Shown here: piece after piece, positions 12,111 through 23,800 of the stretch
How positions within the stretch are numbered: the first letter of the stretch is position 1
Layout: the number at the start of each line of letters is the position of its first letter
The notes under the pieces: model-generated
What the model was told of the DNA's origin: nothing
The model's database searches: none
What the model saw: only the letters and a program-made list of their open reading frames with translations
Assembly (NCBI RefSeq): GCF_024586455.1
Contig: NC_065921.1
Location: forward strand, 83,264,163 to 83,328,162
DNA length: 64,000 nucleotides
DNA from: Bactrocera neohumeralis
Taxonomy: Eukaryota > Arthropoda > Insecta > Diptera > Tephritidae
Direction of reading: 5' to 3'
Program-made: the position numbers and the translations under genes

Positions 12111-12714
12111 TAGTGCTGCTTCGTGACTTCGTTTCTTTCTTCTTTTCAATTCCGCTCCAAAAACTTCGTCACACTTTTAGCTATCCTCCAGAAAAGATTC
12201 GTTTATATTCGGTTCTTCCACAATCTTTCTCCGTGATTCATCCTAACTTTGTTTAAAACTTAGTTCTTTTAGTAGCTAGTAGTTTTAGTAACGACTTGCT
12301 TAATGCTCGACTTGATGTTCTAAGTCCTTAAGAAGTTGCTTTTAATCGCAGCTGTTAGGTTTTCAGTTGACATCAGAACATTACGCCGAAATTGAAGTCT
12401 AACCGAGTTCATACCTTCGACTTCTGATTACAAAAAGAAAGTTGTTGAACCTCGTAATGCTCACCATTGATCGACTCGATAGATTGGTTAGAATTTTCTA
12501 AGGAAATATTGGTCCAGAATGAACTTTACACCAAAAGCTATACTAAATGTTCATTCTCTGATCCAGCTTTAGTTCAGATCAGGTAAGGATTGCCTTAAGG
12601 ATATACAGGATCGCTAAGATCATATGCAAGGGAATGGGAGCGTAAGTTTTCTACTCACAAGATCTTAAAAAGACTGCATGACGGTTGTATTCAGCTTGTA
12701 TTAATAATAGAACT
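12111..12714. other. Non-coding DNA after the array
   Basis: No unit of the preceding array can be followed beyond about 12110. No protein or RNA gene was recognised. Confidence 0.5.
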
Positions 12715-12935
12715 CCAACTGGCTTTGCAAAGGACCTGTAGGTGTATGTACGGCGTAAAATCCAATCAGTGAAAACTAACCTAACCTTATTTTTGGTTGC
12801 TTGGAGATCGCCTGTAGGCTCTTGGAGCTCCTCGGCAGTAAAATAAAGCCAGTGAAACCAAATTAACCTATTCATAGGTTACCTGAAGATCTCGTGTGGG
12901 CTTTAGGACAGCCACGGCAGCAGAGGTGGTTAATA
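12715..12935. repeat. Degenerate ~75-bp tandem triplication
   Basis: Three adjacent stretches share the order CCTGTAGG or CGTGTGGG, then a CGGCRG or CGGCGT element, then AAAATAAAGCCAGTGAAA or AAAATCCAATCAGTGAAA, then AACCTAACCT or AACCTATTC. They start near 12735, 12808 and 12890. Identity is modest and judged by eye. Confidence 0.4.
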
Positions 12936-14439
12936 AAGTCAACAAATCTTTCTGTGAAACGTTTTAGCTCTCAAAAGACATGCAAAATACAAAAATAAAG
13001 TTATGCACCACCCTGTATAGTACAAAAGTATAAAGTATCACACAATACGACAACAAATATTGGCGAGGCGGTGTCGCATTGTTTTTGTGGTATTGAATTT
13101 TAAATTGTTTTCGTTACGCTGGCGCATTGTTGACGCAATTTTCGAAATTAATCTGATGCTTTGTTTACTTGCCAGTTAATAATTGCGGTCGTTTGTGCGG
13201 GACTCGGTGGTTGTAGCGCGTGCAAAGTTTGTTTCCACTTGTGCGCATACTTCCAAGGATCGCTAGCAACACACCCACTCCATCCTGTCGCGTGATTTCG
13301 TGCGAGTTTTCCTTGCCGCATTGCGTGTCGCTTACTTAGCCAATTGCTGGCGGTGTTCTCGTTGCTGACGCTGTTGCTGCCGCTGTGGCGCACGCCATGT
13401 GGTTCAAGCAAAGTCAATGAGCGTGCTTGACACGAGACAGCGCCCGCAGGATAAATGCACCGCTGGCGGTATAACTATTTATTATGCTTCCTATTCGCTT
13501 TTGTTTTCTCCGTTTTTATTTATGTTTCTATGCTGTTTTCTCATTCATTTATTATTTTTGTTTATTTTTCCTTGAGTTCTATGCGGAAGTTCAATCGCAC
13601 AGTCGGCAAGCGTTTTGCTGAAGTGAAGGCCTGAAGTGTCAACAGTGTCGCCACGCCAATGGCATCAAGTTGCACTTGCTAGTTGTCCTTTGCATAGCTG
13701 AAGTGTGTGTGGACGAAGGGGTGGGTTTAGCGGACGTATGCGCGAGAGACAGTCTGTCAACTGCCACTTCAACTTAAAGTTTTTTGCGTTTTTAATGAAC
13801 TCGCTGGCAGGAACTCACAAGCATATATACATATATGTATACTCAAATCCATATATACTCAAGTACATATATACTCACATTTATATATCCCCATATAGAC
13901 ATCTCTAAAAACGCACATGTGGCTTCCATTTGGTTTCTAACTACCCGCAAGCACCTTCACATATGCAGCGAGACCGCCTCCAGCTGTGTGGCGCCGCACT
14001 TAACCAAGTCCAAGGATATTAAGCATCAAATATATTCATGATTTTTATGTTTCAGTCGTTTCCCAGCGTCAGTTTTGTCTACTTTTTGTTGTAAATATGC
14101 AAACATGTCTATTTAGCAATGCTGATTTGTCTTCGCAAACCGGTAATTCCAGTCGGCAAGGTCAGTGACATTCACTCGACAAGCTTTTGTGGCATCAATC
14201 TAACTTTATTATTGCAAAGTTTTTATGGTCATGCAAGGGTTAAATGATAATAAATTACATTTTTAAGTAGAAAAATGCATGCGCTTTAGAAAACTGTGCT
14301 GTTTGAGAGGGTTGCGCTGACAAAGTTCTCAGAATTATATATGCTGAGCGGTTATGACGTCATTATGCTGTTTTGCTTTGAGCTATTCGACACCAACTAA
14401 GGAATTATTGAGTATGATGGACCAAAAATGTGCTCACAG
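12936..14439. other. Non-coding unique DNA
   Basis: The stretch at 13050-13460 is somewhat richer in G+C and includes GCTGACGCTGTTGCTGCCGC-like runs. The stretch at 13825-13900 is a CATATATACTCA microsatellite that produces two incidental open frames. No conserved coding signal was found. Confidence 0.5.
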
Positions 14440-14830
14440 TAAGATCCGTTATCGACGAGTTGTTCTCAGATCTCCCGACCTCGGGTATACCAAAACTCGA
14501 TAGCTTACTTCTTGGGCTTCTTTATGGATATCAAGTAATCAGTTTTACGGACAGAAAATTTTTTTCGCACGAAGGTTCATGAGCAGCATATTTCAAAATT
14601 CGATAGCTGAATAAGTAATTTCTGTGTGGAAATGGAGTAGTCAGTTTGATGGAAAGAAATTGTTCAGAAGCGAAGGTCCTCGTGCTCATTTCAGATCTCC
14701 CGACCTCGGGATATACCAAAACTCGAAAGCCGAAGAAATAATTTCTGTATGGAAATCAAGTAATCAGTTTGATGGAAAGAAAATTATTCTCCGCCGATTA
14801 TGTTTTGTATCAAGAGCTCTGATTTCTGGA
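14440..14830 (+). repeat. Tandem repeat with AGATCTCCCGACCTCGGG core, ~110-bp units
   Basis: The markers CAGATCTCCCGACCTCGGG and ATACCAAAACTCGA occur at about 14466-14500 and again at 14692-14728, with an eroded unit (AAAATTCGATAGCTGAA) midway at about 14595. Each marker is followed by AATTTCTGTRTGGAAAT and a TCAGTTTGATGGAAAGAAA stretch. The CCCGACCTCGGG core is partly self-complementary. The 86-codon frame across 14624-14884 is a by-product. Confidence 0.6.
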
Positions 14831-15084
14831 TTGAAAACAATTTTTGGTAAGTTCTGTAGCAGTAGAATACTTGACAGGCCATGAATTTTAGCACAATTTA
14901 ATGAGCGAGACTATAAATTTAAACAGATGTCAGTTCGCTGGATGTGTATGGACTTCGAGCTTTGATCCGTCGCCTGTTAAAAAAACCGCAGATACGGCCG
15001 GTTCGTTGTTCTAACTTAAATAAAAGATCTCTCCACATGAAGTCCGACTTCCAGAATATTATATATATTACTGTTTTTCATTCT

Positions 15085-15545
15085 GTCTGGTCTGATCCAC
15101 TGAGTTTATGATCATAATCTTCTGAAACTTTTTAAAATGCTTCGATAAATATGTTGTTTCCTGCGAAATCTGCAGGCCGCATTCATTTTCCTGGCTTTGG
15201 ATGGCTTTAGAACTCTGGGCGATCTTCATTTACTTAGTTTCTTTTATTGACTTCGCAAACTCGGTCAGGACTGTTATGCAATTTTAAGAAATTATTACTT
15301 TTTCTATCTTTTTGGTCTAAACCATGAGGTTACAATAATTTTCGCTTAAAATTCTTTAAAGTGCTCCATCCCAACTCATGTGCACTGCCAAATTAGCAAT
15401 TAGCATTCAGTTTACTCTCTTTGGGGGCTTTAAAAAGCTGGACAATCTTAGTCTTCGAGCTTCGGTTGCTTAGAAAACCGCATTGACTAGTCCAACTCGG
15501 TCAAGAGTCTTCATCTCAGTACATAAGCCTAAACTCTTTGGTTGT
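15085..15545 (+). repeat. Worn two-copy tandem duplication, ~230 bp
   Basis: The stretch starting TGGTCTGATCCACTGAGTTT near 15088 is paralleled by TTGGTCTAAACCATGAGGTT near 15313. TTTTAAAATGCTTCGAT is paralleled by TCTTTAAAGTGCTCCAT, and CGCAAACTCGGTCAGGA (about 15255) by TCCAACTCGGTCAAGAG (about 15500). The copies are strongly diverged. The 15000-15085 flank shows nothing. Confidence 0.45.
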
Positions 15546-15597
15546 TGTCTTTGTTGGGAGAGTACTCCAACTAATTTTTAGTTTCCCAGTTGACCCA

Positions 15598-15710
15598 TTT
15601 GGCCGGTTAGAGATCCAGGTTCGTTCCGGTTATGTATATCCGACTACAATAGAGATCCGGGCTCGTTCCACTTACGTAGATGCGACTACCATGACAGTCG
15701 TTGGATGATA
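15598..15710 (+). repeat. Two tandem cores of the short dispersed repeat
   Basis: The first core reads TTGGCCGGTTAGAGATCC, then AGGTTCGTTCCGGTTATG. About 46 bp later it recurs as AGATCCGGGCTCGTTCC, then ACTTACGTAGATGCGACT, and closes with GACAGTCG. The same words occur in the arrays at 11340-12110 and in the isolated copies at 20650 and 25789. GGTTCGTTCC is close to the tRNA-type B box (GGTTCGANTCC), which would fit a SINE-like origin. Confidence 0.55.
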
Positions 15711-16180
15711 GAGTTCCTTGGTCATTGGAGTATGGTTTATTATGACACCATGTCACAGAGCATAAGTTTTGTACCGGTAAAATTGGATTTTCTTATCTTT
15801 TGGCGATAAGATGAGGAGGAAATAACCTTAAAGTATCTAGCATTTTACAGTATCCAGACTTTTTAGCCTAGAAAACACTAAAATAAAGTGACATACAATT
15901 AAAGAGCGTTAGCCGCAAGTTTTCAGGAGTGTGAGATAAAGCTGTTTTTTCGATATTCGAGCATCTTTTTCGAAACCAATCGTTTAAGAGGTACTGCTGC
16001 CGCTCAAAATTGGAAATCGTAATCAAAATAACGGTACTGCAGGCACTTCATAGACAATAGACAACAGCTTCTCAGAAGTAAAAACTATGAACTCTTTAAA
16101 AATCATACCAGATCCTTTTTTGTTAACCATTGTTATTGAAAACTTCTATGCTGCTAGCCCAAACCACTCCACGACAACTC
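15711..16180. other. Non-coding DNA upstream of a possible promoter
   Basis: There is no repeat unit or open frame of interest here. Confidence 0.45.
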
Positions 16181-16420
16181 CCTGAGGCACTATAAAAGCC
16201 TCAAAGGTGCCTCCAATTGAGTGACTAACACTTACAGTTCGCATTGTGTACCCAACAAACGACACAAACAGTGGCAACAACACAAATTGAAAATAAAAAA
16301 AACTCTGATAAATTCAAATGTCAAGTGCAACAATAATAGCTACAACAACAAACAAACGCTTTGAACGAGCACAGAATAGAGTGGAGTAGCGCACAATGGG
16401 CAATAGCTTGCTGTAGGGGC
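16181..16420 (+). promoter_or_regulatory. Possible TATA promoter and leader
   Basis: TATAAAAG lies at 16191-16198. An initiator-like TTACAGTTCG lies at 16233-16242, about 45 bp downstream. The usual spacing is about 30 bp, so the real start could be nearer 16221. The next ~180 bp are rich in CAA and AAC (CAGTGGCAACAACAC, ACAACAACAAACAAACG), the composition common in fly 5' leaders. Short upstream frames such as that at 16318-16389 follow. No long coding frame or clear splice donor confirms a gene, so this remains a weak call. Confidence 0.25.
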
Positions 16421-16669
16421 ATTCACTATAAGTATCCATGTAAATATGTATGTTTGTGTGTAAAAAAATGTCAGCGAATGTCAATAAAAACTATGTAAAT
16501 ACAACTAGTAGCAACAATAGCAACAAAAATGTGTGCATTTGTTGTATGAAGTGGGGGCAGCGCAAGTCAACTGCGTTAAACGGCTTTCAACGCAGCGCAA
16601 CTGAAGTGTACGGACAGTGGATGCGAATGCTGTCGGCAAATGGCTTTATTTGAGATTTTTTTTGCTTTT

Positions 16670-17470
16670 TATACCCTGAACTTAATGTACGCTAAGTTTT
16701 TAAAGAAGTTTGCAACACCCAGAGGGAAATATGGAAGGTCTCTAATACATATGGTACTCGTCTCAGAGTCCCCTAGTTTCTGAATTATCGCTCTGAAAAT
16801 TTGCTCACATTTTTTGCTCTCCAAGGAGTTATTCATCGCTAAGAATCACCGTTTTCGGATTACTATAGCATATAGCTGCTATACAAACTGAATGATCGGA
16901 TTCAAGTGCTTATATGGAAAACTTTTTCATTTGACGAGATATCCCCGTTAAATTTGGCACAAGTTATTGCCTAAGGCAATAAAATAATCTCTGAAAAAAT
17001 TATTAAAATCGAATCACTTTAGCATATAGCTGTCATACAAACTGATCTTTCGAAATCAAGTCCTTGTTAGAAAAACTTTTTTGTTCGAGAAGATATCTTC
17101 ACGAATTTTGGCCTATATTATTTTCAGAGGCCAAGTTAAAATTTTCTCGAATAATGTTCAGATCCGGCTACTATAGCATATAGGTGTCATATAAACTGAT
17201 CGTTCGAAACCAAGTTCTTGTATGGAAAACTTTTTTATTCGAAAAGATATCTCCACGAAATTTGTTAAAGATCATTTTCCAAAGCCAAGCTACCATCTTC
17301 CCGTATTATGTTCAAATCGGGCCACTATAACAAGCTGTCATAGAAACTGTCATAGAAACGAACCGATCAAACCAAAGTTCTTGTTTGAAAAAATTATGCA
17401 TTTGACAGGTTATCGAGATAAGAAATGCAACTGTGAATGGTATTATAGCTTCGGTGCAGCCGAAATCAAC
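16670..17470 (+). repeat. 154-bp tandem array, copy B
   Basis: The head is TATACCCTGAAC (16670), followed by a leader with GCAACACCCAGAGG. Four units follow, marked by AGCATATAGCTG or a worn form near 16867, 17021, 17175 and 17329, again 154 bp apart. The tail is TATTATAGCTTCGGTGCAGC then CGAAAT at about 17441-17466. Both ends are present, so this is the best complete copy in the window. The 121-codon frame at 17222-17587 is a by-product. Confidence 0.85.
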
Positions 17471-18776
17471 ATTTTTTTCTTTATTTTTTCCTTTCTTTCT
17501 TTCTTTTCTTCCTTTTATTCAATGAACATTTTAGCCATCAAGTACACAATCCTCGAAAAAAATCGAAATGTCACTGAAGCAAACTAAAATTGGAATATTG
17601 GCAACATTTGTAGCCCGCTCTCTGTTCTGCACTCTTCACTTTGCCTCTCTCCTCTCTTTGCCACCACTCTTCTCTTGCCACTCTCCTCCCACTCCTTTTT
17701 CTTCTATTTTTGGTGTTTGTTCTGCTTTATTGCTGTTATTCGATTTCCCTGGAGTGCACACAGCAGCAATAACGGCATTTTTCACGTTGATTTGTGTTGG
17801 CTAAAATGTCAGCAACAGTGAAAATTTCACCGTTTGAGGTTAGAGTGAAGTGGCGTTCAATGCATGGGCGCTCATGATGCCAAGTGACTTGTTGTGTTAT
17901 CAAATTTAGGGACGCCTGAACATGATTTTTATGAAAGGGGGACTCAGTGATTGAAATTTGTATACAAATGTATGTGTGTATGTCGCTGATGGTCTTTCAA
18001 TGACTCTAGCACTGATCCTTATTGTTTTGGACGCTAAAAATCTATGTTTTTTATGCTTTTTCTGCACTTAATGTCTGCTACTGTTAATAATCGAAAACTG
18101 TTGAGACTCTCTTTCATTCTCTCTCTGCTTGATTTTGACACCTTTGAGGCGCTTAGATCCTAAAATAATAAAAAATGGCAGCGGTGGTAGTATACCTCAG
18201 CTTCATTCAACTGCCACTGACTTGATAAGAAATGACTTTGACTCACTACGATTTTTAGCTCTTGTGTTTTTTTTTGGAAAGTTGGGTACCCCTATTCTTT
18301 CAAAGTGCTGCTTCTTCCCTACCTTCACTATCAGCAAAACTCGTAAGCAATTTTTTCGTCACTGTTTGACATGAAAATAAATGTCAGTAGCTTGCGCACT
18401 TGACACGACAACAACAGCGGCGGCATTCTGCCTTTGAACCAGGTTAAGTGGCACTTGTGGTAGCGATTCTAGGTACACCATGCAACACATAACTGCTACA
18501 AAACACTCCAATTGTTTGGCTTAATTTTGTAACAAAAGAAAACAAAATTATTTTGAGTGCATTTCGTGTGAATTTACGAGTTGAATTGACGATTAGAAAG
18601 TTGCCGCGTTGCCGACAAAAGTCATCAATTTTCGTGCCTCATTACGGCTGTGTCGTGAAGTAAAAGCGCGGAAAGGTAGAGAAGAACTCGTATATAATAT
18701 TGTTGGATATAAGAGAAGCTCTGATAAAGACACACAGTAATGAATATAAATAAACCGACAGGCATATACCGTTAAG
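17471..18776. other. Non-coding DNA, pyrimidine-rich at start
   Basis: The stretch 17475-17520 and the stretch 17620-17710 are TTCTTTC and CTCTCC rich. Open frames through them encode only Phe/Leu/Ser-rich nonsense. No known element was seen. Confidence 0.5.
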
Positions 18777-19520
18777 ATGTCTGACAAAATATTTTCTGCT
18801 TCTCAATACTCGTTAAGCAGAGTAGGTGGTGGAATCTTATGTCGGGAGTACTCCATCAATACTAGTTTCAATCTACCAGAACTGTGTAGCATCTTTCAAG
18901 CGGAGGTAGCTGCCACTAAGGCAGCAATAGCTGTAGTGCTGCGAAGTGCCGCTTTCTTCAGGGAGGCTGGCCATGACTGTGCGCTCCAAAATAGCTTCGA
19001 ACTTCTATATTGGACTTGTATGGGTGTCCGGTCACAGTCGAATCGCCAGAAATGGCTTGCTATAGAGGGCACTCATTCCTCGATTTCATCCGGTAGGAAG
19101 CGAGTCTGTTTTCGTATGCTTTCTTGCGTTCTGGCGTGTGATTGTGAGATTCTTCCATTCCAGAGTGAACATAAGCGGTTCTCCGAACTACATGCTCTTA
19201 GTATAGTCAATATCACCACTATTACAGGTGTTATGACTGGACACTGCCCTGTAAGTACACACACGGTGCTGAAAATATTCTGTTGGGCACCAATGCTGTA
19301 TGGATGAAGGCGGGGTAGGATCATATTGTCACTTCCTTCGCTATTGCTGGCGTTTGCCAGACTGGAATTGAACGATCTTTGTAGACAGACCTTCAGAGAA
19401 ACTTGCGAAGTGGTTAGATTAATATTAGTCCCCATAATAAATTTCTGATAAGCTCGAAATGCTTTGGTGATTCAACTTTAGTAGTTTTTTGTTAATATGA
19501 AGGGCGAATATCTGTCCAAT
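18777..19520 (+). pseudogene. I-group LINE ORF2 remnant: RNase H and C-terminal module
   Basis: The 176-codon frame at 18777-19307 opens with GGGILCREYSINTSF and CSIFQAEVAATKAAIAVVLR, the N-terminal part of a LINE RNase H. The piece TGVMTGHCPVSTHTVLKI near 19220-19270 is the GHCPIG-type motif of the C-terminal module. In another frame, LLAFARLELNDLCRQTFRET follows (about 19340-19400). Catalytic residues of RNase H are not continuous in one frame. The upstream RT is absent. The product would have removed RNA from the RNA-DNA hybrid during retrotransposition. Confidence 0.65.
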
Positions 19521-19915
19521 AGAGTTTCAGCAATTTTGGATCAACTTTACGACCAATTCTAATCTTCTCATTAGATTTGATTGTGAACAAGGTTACACAC
19601 TGTGAAACCCTGTGATCTCCTGTGGTCCTGTACTATTTTCTAAAATGCAAAGAAGGCTTCTCTAACACCAGCTGATTTCTTATTGAACATATGTTGGTAT
19701 GAAGACTCTGAGAGAGAGATGGGACTATATTTTTCAAAAAGTTGGTAGCATTAGAGAGCCTAAAAAAGAAGAGAAGATCTCTCTAGCACATGCTAAATCT
19801 GAATTGAAAACATTTAGATCAGATGGTTCTCAGGGATAGTTTAAAGCTTCTGAACAGGATATATCCAGATTGCCACGTAGTTTATCACATCCAGATATAA
19901 ACGTAAGAGACCATA
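19521..19915. other. Non-coding DNA between LINE relics
   Basis: Probably decayed LINE 3' sequence plus unique DNA. No motif was recognised. Confidence 0.4.
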
Positions 19916-20075
19916 GAAGGCATAAATATAAATGATAAAGGTTGAGTCGATTTAGCAATGTCTGTCTGTTTCACAGTTTGTCTGTCCGTATATATATATA
20001 GTATATAGCTTCTATACATAAGGGTAAGTATCTTCAACGATCAGTCAAACTAGATAATAGAGTAGAGAATTGCCT
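19916..20075 (+). repeat. Solo leader of the 154-bp array family
   Basis: GAGTCGATTTAGCAATGTCT, GTCTGTCCGTATATATA and TATAGCTTCTATACATA follow one another. In my recollection of the longer family members, the leader has the same GTCGATTTAGCCATGTC and CTGTCTG words before the first unit. No 154-bp unit follows. Confidence 0.4.
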
Positions 20076-20129
20076 TCCGACTACCGGATGCAATGCAGTG
20101 CCTCCCAAGTGGATATCAAATCAATTAAA

Positions 20130-20645
20130 AAAGCCTTAATGTTCTAGGCTTTGAAATTACTAGTGTACCTTATGGCTTCACAGAAAACAGTGAGAAAATG
20201 CCTTGATCTACAGTAGTTTCCAGGACATAGTGATATTCCTGGCAACTGTGAAACAGTTTGACTAGCCATTGCAGGCACCATCCTACAATTAGACTCCGGT
20301 AAAGAAGGAATGTATATGCCACCGACTACTTGTGGATACTTAGTTGACAGATATGTTATATTTAGTAGATACAGCTGAGTCTCGTTGGAGTCAATCTCTG
20401 ACTTGACCAAGAAGCAGGCGAACGTGGCATGAATGGATTATGAGCTGTAAAGGCCGACTATTCAAATTCAAAAGGTATGACATAAGAACTGTAGTAGGAG
20501 AGCCAACAAGTCACTGTCTAGTTGGCAGATACGTCAGCAGACTGGGAATGCCATACCACGACTATTGTCAGCTGTCAAGAGGTAGAAGAGGAAGAGATTA
20601 TAGAACATCTTCCATGTCAATGCAAGACTTTGTATGAAAAAATAA
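20130..20645 (+). pseudogene. I-group LINE ORF2 remnant
   Basis: Near 20222-20250 a frame gives PGHSDIPGNCE, equivalent to the PGHSGIAGN motif at the end of RNase H. Near 20500-20580, EPTSHCLVGRYVSRLGMPYH and DYCQLSRGRR correspond to the LTGHCPIGRHAxRLG and DxCRSC motifs of the C-terminal module. Stops interrupt the span between them. The short dispersed repeat begins directly after it at 20650. Confidence 0.6.
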
Positions 20646-20649
20646 TGGC

Positions 20650-20744
20650 ATTGTTGTTGTAACGGCAGAATTATACCGAGTTGACAATTATTTTTTGGAT
20701 AAAAATCCAGATCCGTTCCAGTAGACTCGACCCTCGTGGTATTG
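20650..20744 (+). repeat. Short dispersed repeat, internally deleted copy
   Basis: TTGTTGTTGTAACGGCAGAA starts the unit. It continues with TACCGAGTTGACAATTAT, TTGGATAAAAATCCAGATCC, GTTCCAGTAGACTCGACC and CTCGTGG. Compared with the copy at 25789-25889 (minus strand), the middle hairpin region (CATTCCT...AGGAATG) is missing. Clear flanking duplications were not found. The GTTGTTGTTG head with a CGACTGTCGTGGGA end is a form I recall from many fly genomes. Confidence 0.55.
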
Positions 20745-22735
20745 AATAGGAACAGAATAGCAACTATCGGTCGAGGGTTTCTCGACGACGCTTCGGAGGT
20801 GGTACGGATAACACTTTTCGTACTGTTGAACATCATCGGCAGACCAGGGTGGTTCGGAAAGGACATAGACATAGAGTGTAGAGATTTTTGTTCCGCTGGC
20901 TTCATAAAGAGCTTCCAAAAGGCCTAGGTGTACAATGCACTTCAATACTATCCACTTATTTAGAAATTTCGAAGCAGACTATATCCAGTATATATCCAGA
21001 GACTATCTAATTCTTATTAGAAAAAGTGACTTTTTGGTACATATAAGTTTGAGTTCTGTTAAAACGATCCCATTCATCTACTTCCATGTCGCTTCTGCTT
21101 AAACATTTCATAATTTCCTTAATTATTTCGACCACTACACGCGCGCACAGCTGCAACACGAATCGTTCGGGTTCCGCCTAATTTAAATTCAGTCATTGTC
21201 ATGCTCGCTTAATTGGCCAACACCGCATGCTACATTGCAAGTTGCAATCGGGTATGGCATGTGGCATGTAGCAAGCAACTTGGCAGAGTGGAACACCCAC
21301 ACAAAGGCATGAATTGTGAAGAGATATGCGAAGTGGATATATATATATATATATGTGTGTATATATATATTCATGTATAAATATTCACCAAGAAGTAGCC
21401 CACAAGCTGCGCAGTGGAGCAGAACACCAACTCGCTAGCTCCATAGCTGGCGGCAGCAGCATAGAGAAGCAAGCGAACCGTTGCCACTTAATGAAAACAT
21501 TTGCGCTTATAATTTTGCAACACTGGCTGTTTAGCTAACGCTTACGGCTCTACGCTTTCAACTGCTGCTGCTTCTTCTTCTTCTGTGTGCTAAACTAATT
21601 TTAGTTACATTTGTTGCAGCTGTTGCTTTTTGAAAACGCTTTGACCTCTCGTTGTTGTTGCTGTTATTTTAAGCGATGAAGTTGCAGATAACACACTCTT
21701 TCTCAGCTGCTTTCTATGCAGTTTTCAGTTTTTTACAGCAACAACGGCCTGCCATATCTGCTATAATCTGATATCTGTTGCCTGCTTTTAGGCGCTTGAG
21801 GCCGTTTTCGTGCAGTTGCACGCCTTCTACTGCGCTAAAATGCACTCACGCGTGCAGCGCTCGCCCACATGCCACAAATTTTGCGTCCATTCATTGTGTT
21901 GACATTGGCCGATGGCAACAACAAAAGCAACAAAAAAAATGCAAAAGTAGAATAGCAGAGAATAGCAGCGTTTCTAAAGCTTTTGTGAGCACATTGCGCT
22001 TGAACTCAAGTGTAATGAATGTCACGAACGTGTGGGTGTGCATATATAATGCTTATGTATGTCTGTATATACAATATGTACATATATACAGTAAATATGT
22101 ACAAGCTTAGTTGCTATTTGCCGCTGCTTTGTTGCCTCTTCCACAGCCAGCGCTGTGTTTGCTGTTGTTGTTGCATTTATGCGCTCTGCTTTGCTGCATG
22201 CTGCAGGCTGTTGGGTGTTATAACAACAACAACAGCAAGAATAAAGTACCACAGCCGTTGGCGCATCTGCTTAAACGCGTGCGCTTGACTTGATGTTGCA
22301 GTTGTGCGGCCGTCCGTCCGTTTGCCAGTCCACTGGTGCTCGTGGTTGGACGGACAACAGCTTGACAACAGACACCATGCGCGCATTTGAAGCACACTTC
22401 ATAAACGCGCGTGTGTATGTGTGCTTAAAGCAACTGCTGCAAACTGAATTTAAGTGCTGCTTCTTCTTCTTCATTTTTCTCTCTCCAATGGGTTGGCTGA
22501 TGCAATGAGTGTTCTATTTTAGCTATTGCTGTTGTTGTTGTTGTTGGTTTGTGCTCCAAGCAGACTGTTCTTGACACTTTGGCCACAAAAACGTTTTTGT
22601 CTTACGAATGCCTCAGGCGAACTTTAGCTAATAGAGAAAGAGTGCGCAGTAAGGCTTGTTGAAAAGGTGCAATACCGTTATGACATTGAACTCTAGCTGC
22701 TTAAAGCTTGAAAACATATTATGAGTGTTGAAGTT
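20745..22735. other. Non-coding DNA with AT/GT microsatellite
   Basis: The stretch 20745-20945 may be LINE 3' sequence. Positions 21338-21372 are an (AT)n/(GT)n microsatellite. The region 22000-22500 has GTTGTTG, CAACAAC and GCTGCTG runs that open frames on both strands. No motif supports a gene. Confidence 0.5.
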
Positions 22736-23800
22736 TATTTAAAAAATTATTTGTCCGATAGCTGGGCCGGCAATCCATCGGCCCCCGCCGCTTTGTTGTT
22801 CTTCAGACGGCTATTCGAGCTTCTTCATGGTCGGGCAATGAATCGTCTGCTCCATCGTCATCGATTGAATCGGCTCACCATCTCCTGGTGCTATGTTTCC
22901 ACTACCATTTAGCAGGTTGGAGAAGTGTTTCTCTAGCATTTCAATATGCTCGGGGCAGCAGTCACTAGACCACCTTTGAAAGTCCTACAAGAGCATATTC
23001 CGGTCTTCGCCACATCTTTTCGTAGAAAATTCTTCGGATTTCGGCCTCTCTCTTTTTTTGTCTGCAAATGAGTTTCGCTTCCCTCTTCGACACTCGGTAT
23101 CTATCCCATCCCGCACGTGTTGTGATCAATTGTAACGTTGCGAGGTAGGCAGTTTGGTTTTTCTTCGCTGCGACACGGCACTCCTCATCGAACCAGCTGT
23201 TCTTTTGCCTTTCCGAAAACCAATGGCTTCGTAACAGGATAGTGGTCCGAGTCGATGTTAGGACCTTGGGGCGCTGTATAAAACACTGGAGACGTGTCTT
23301 TCGTCTATCATAACATAATCGATCTAGTTGGTGGCTTTTCGATACGGAGACAGCCAGGTAGCTTGATGAATTTTCTTATGCTGGACTTTAGTACTACAGA
23401 TAACCATATTTCGGACCACGGCGAAGTCGATCAGCCTCAACCCATTTGGGGATGCTTCCTCGTGGAGCCTGAATTTACCGACTGTTGCGCCAAAGATATT
23501 TTCCTTGCCCACCCTGGCGTTAAAGTGGCCAAGCACCATTTGGACATGGTGGCGGGGGCAGCTCTCATAGGTGCGCTCCAAGCGCTCATAAAGATATGTT
23601 TGGTCACATAGTCCTTCTTTTTCGTCGGGGCGTGGGCGCAAATCAACGATATGTTGAAGAACCTTGCTTTCATGCGGATTATGGCTAGACGTTCATCCAC
23701 CGGGGTGAATGCCACTACTCGGCGACGGAGTCTCTCTCCCACCACGAAATCTCACTTGAATATTGACTGTAGTAAATGACACAAGATTTACTCGTCTCAG
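22736..23800 (-). pseudogene. RTE-type LINE: endonuclease and start of reverse transcriptase, dead
   Basis: On the minus strand the order is ISLICAHAPTKKKDYVTK, YERLERTYESCPRHHVQMVL, GHFNARVGKE, NGLRLIDFAVVRNMVICST and KIHQATWLSPYRKATNQID (about 23690-23320). This is an APE-type endonuclease of an RTE-like LINE. The active-site Asp of the usual GDFN is His here (GHFN). A linker with a KREA-type basic stretch follows. Then RLKNNKAAGADGLPAQLSD (about 22830-22760) marks the start of the RT domain, and the copy stops there. The rest of RT is absent. The endonuclease would nick target DNA to prime reverse transcription. Confidence 0.75.

Noticed and set aside
21338..21375. TATATATATA stretch as a TATA promoter
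   Set aside because: It is part of an (AT)n/(GT)n microsatellite with no initiator or leader downstream.
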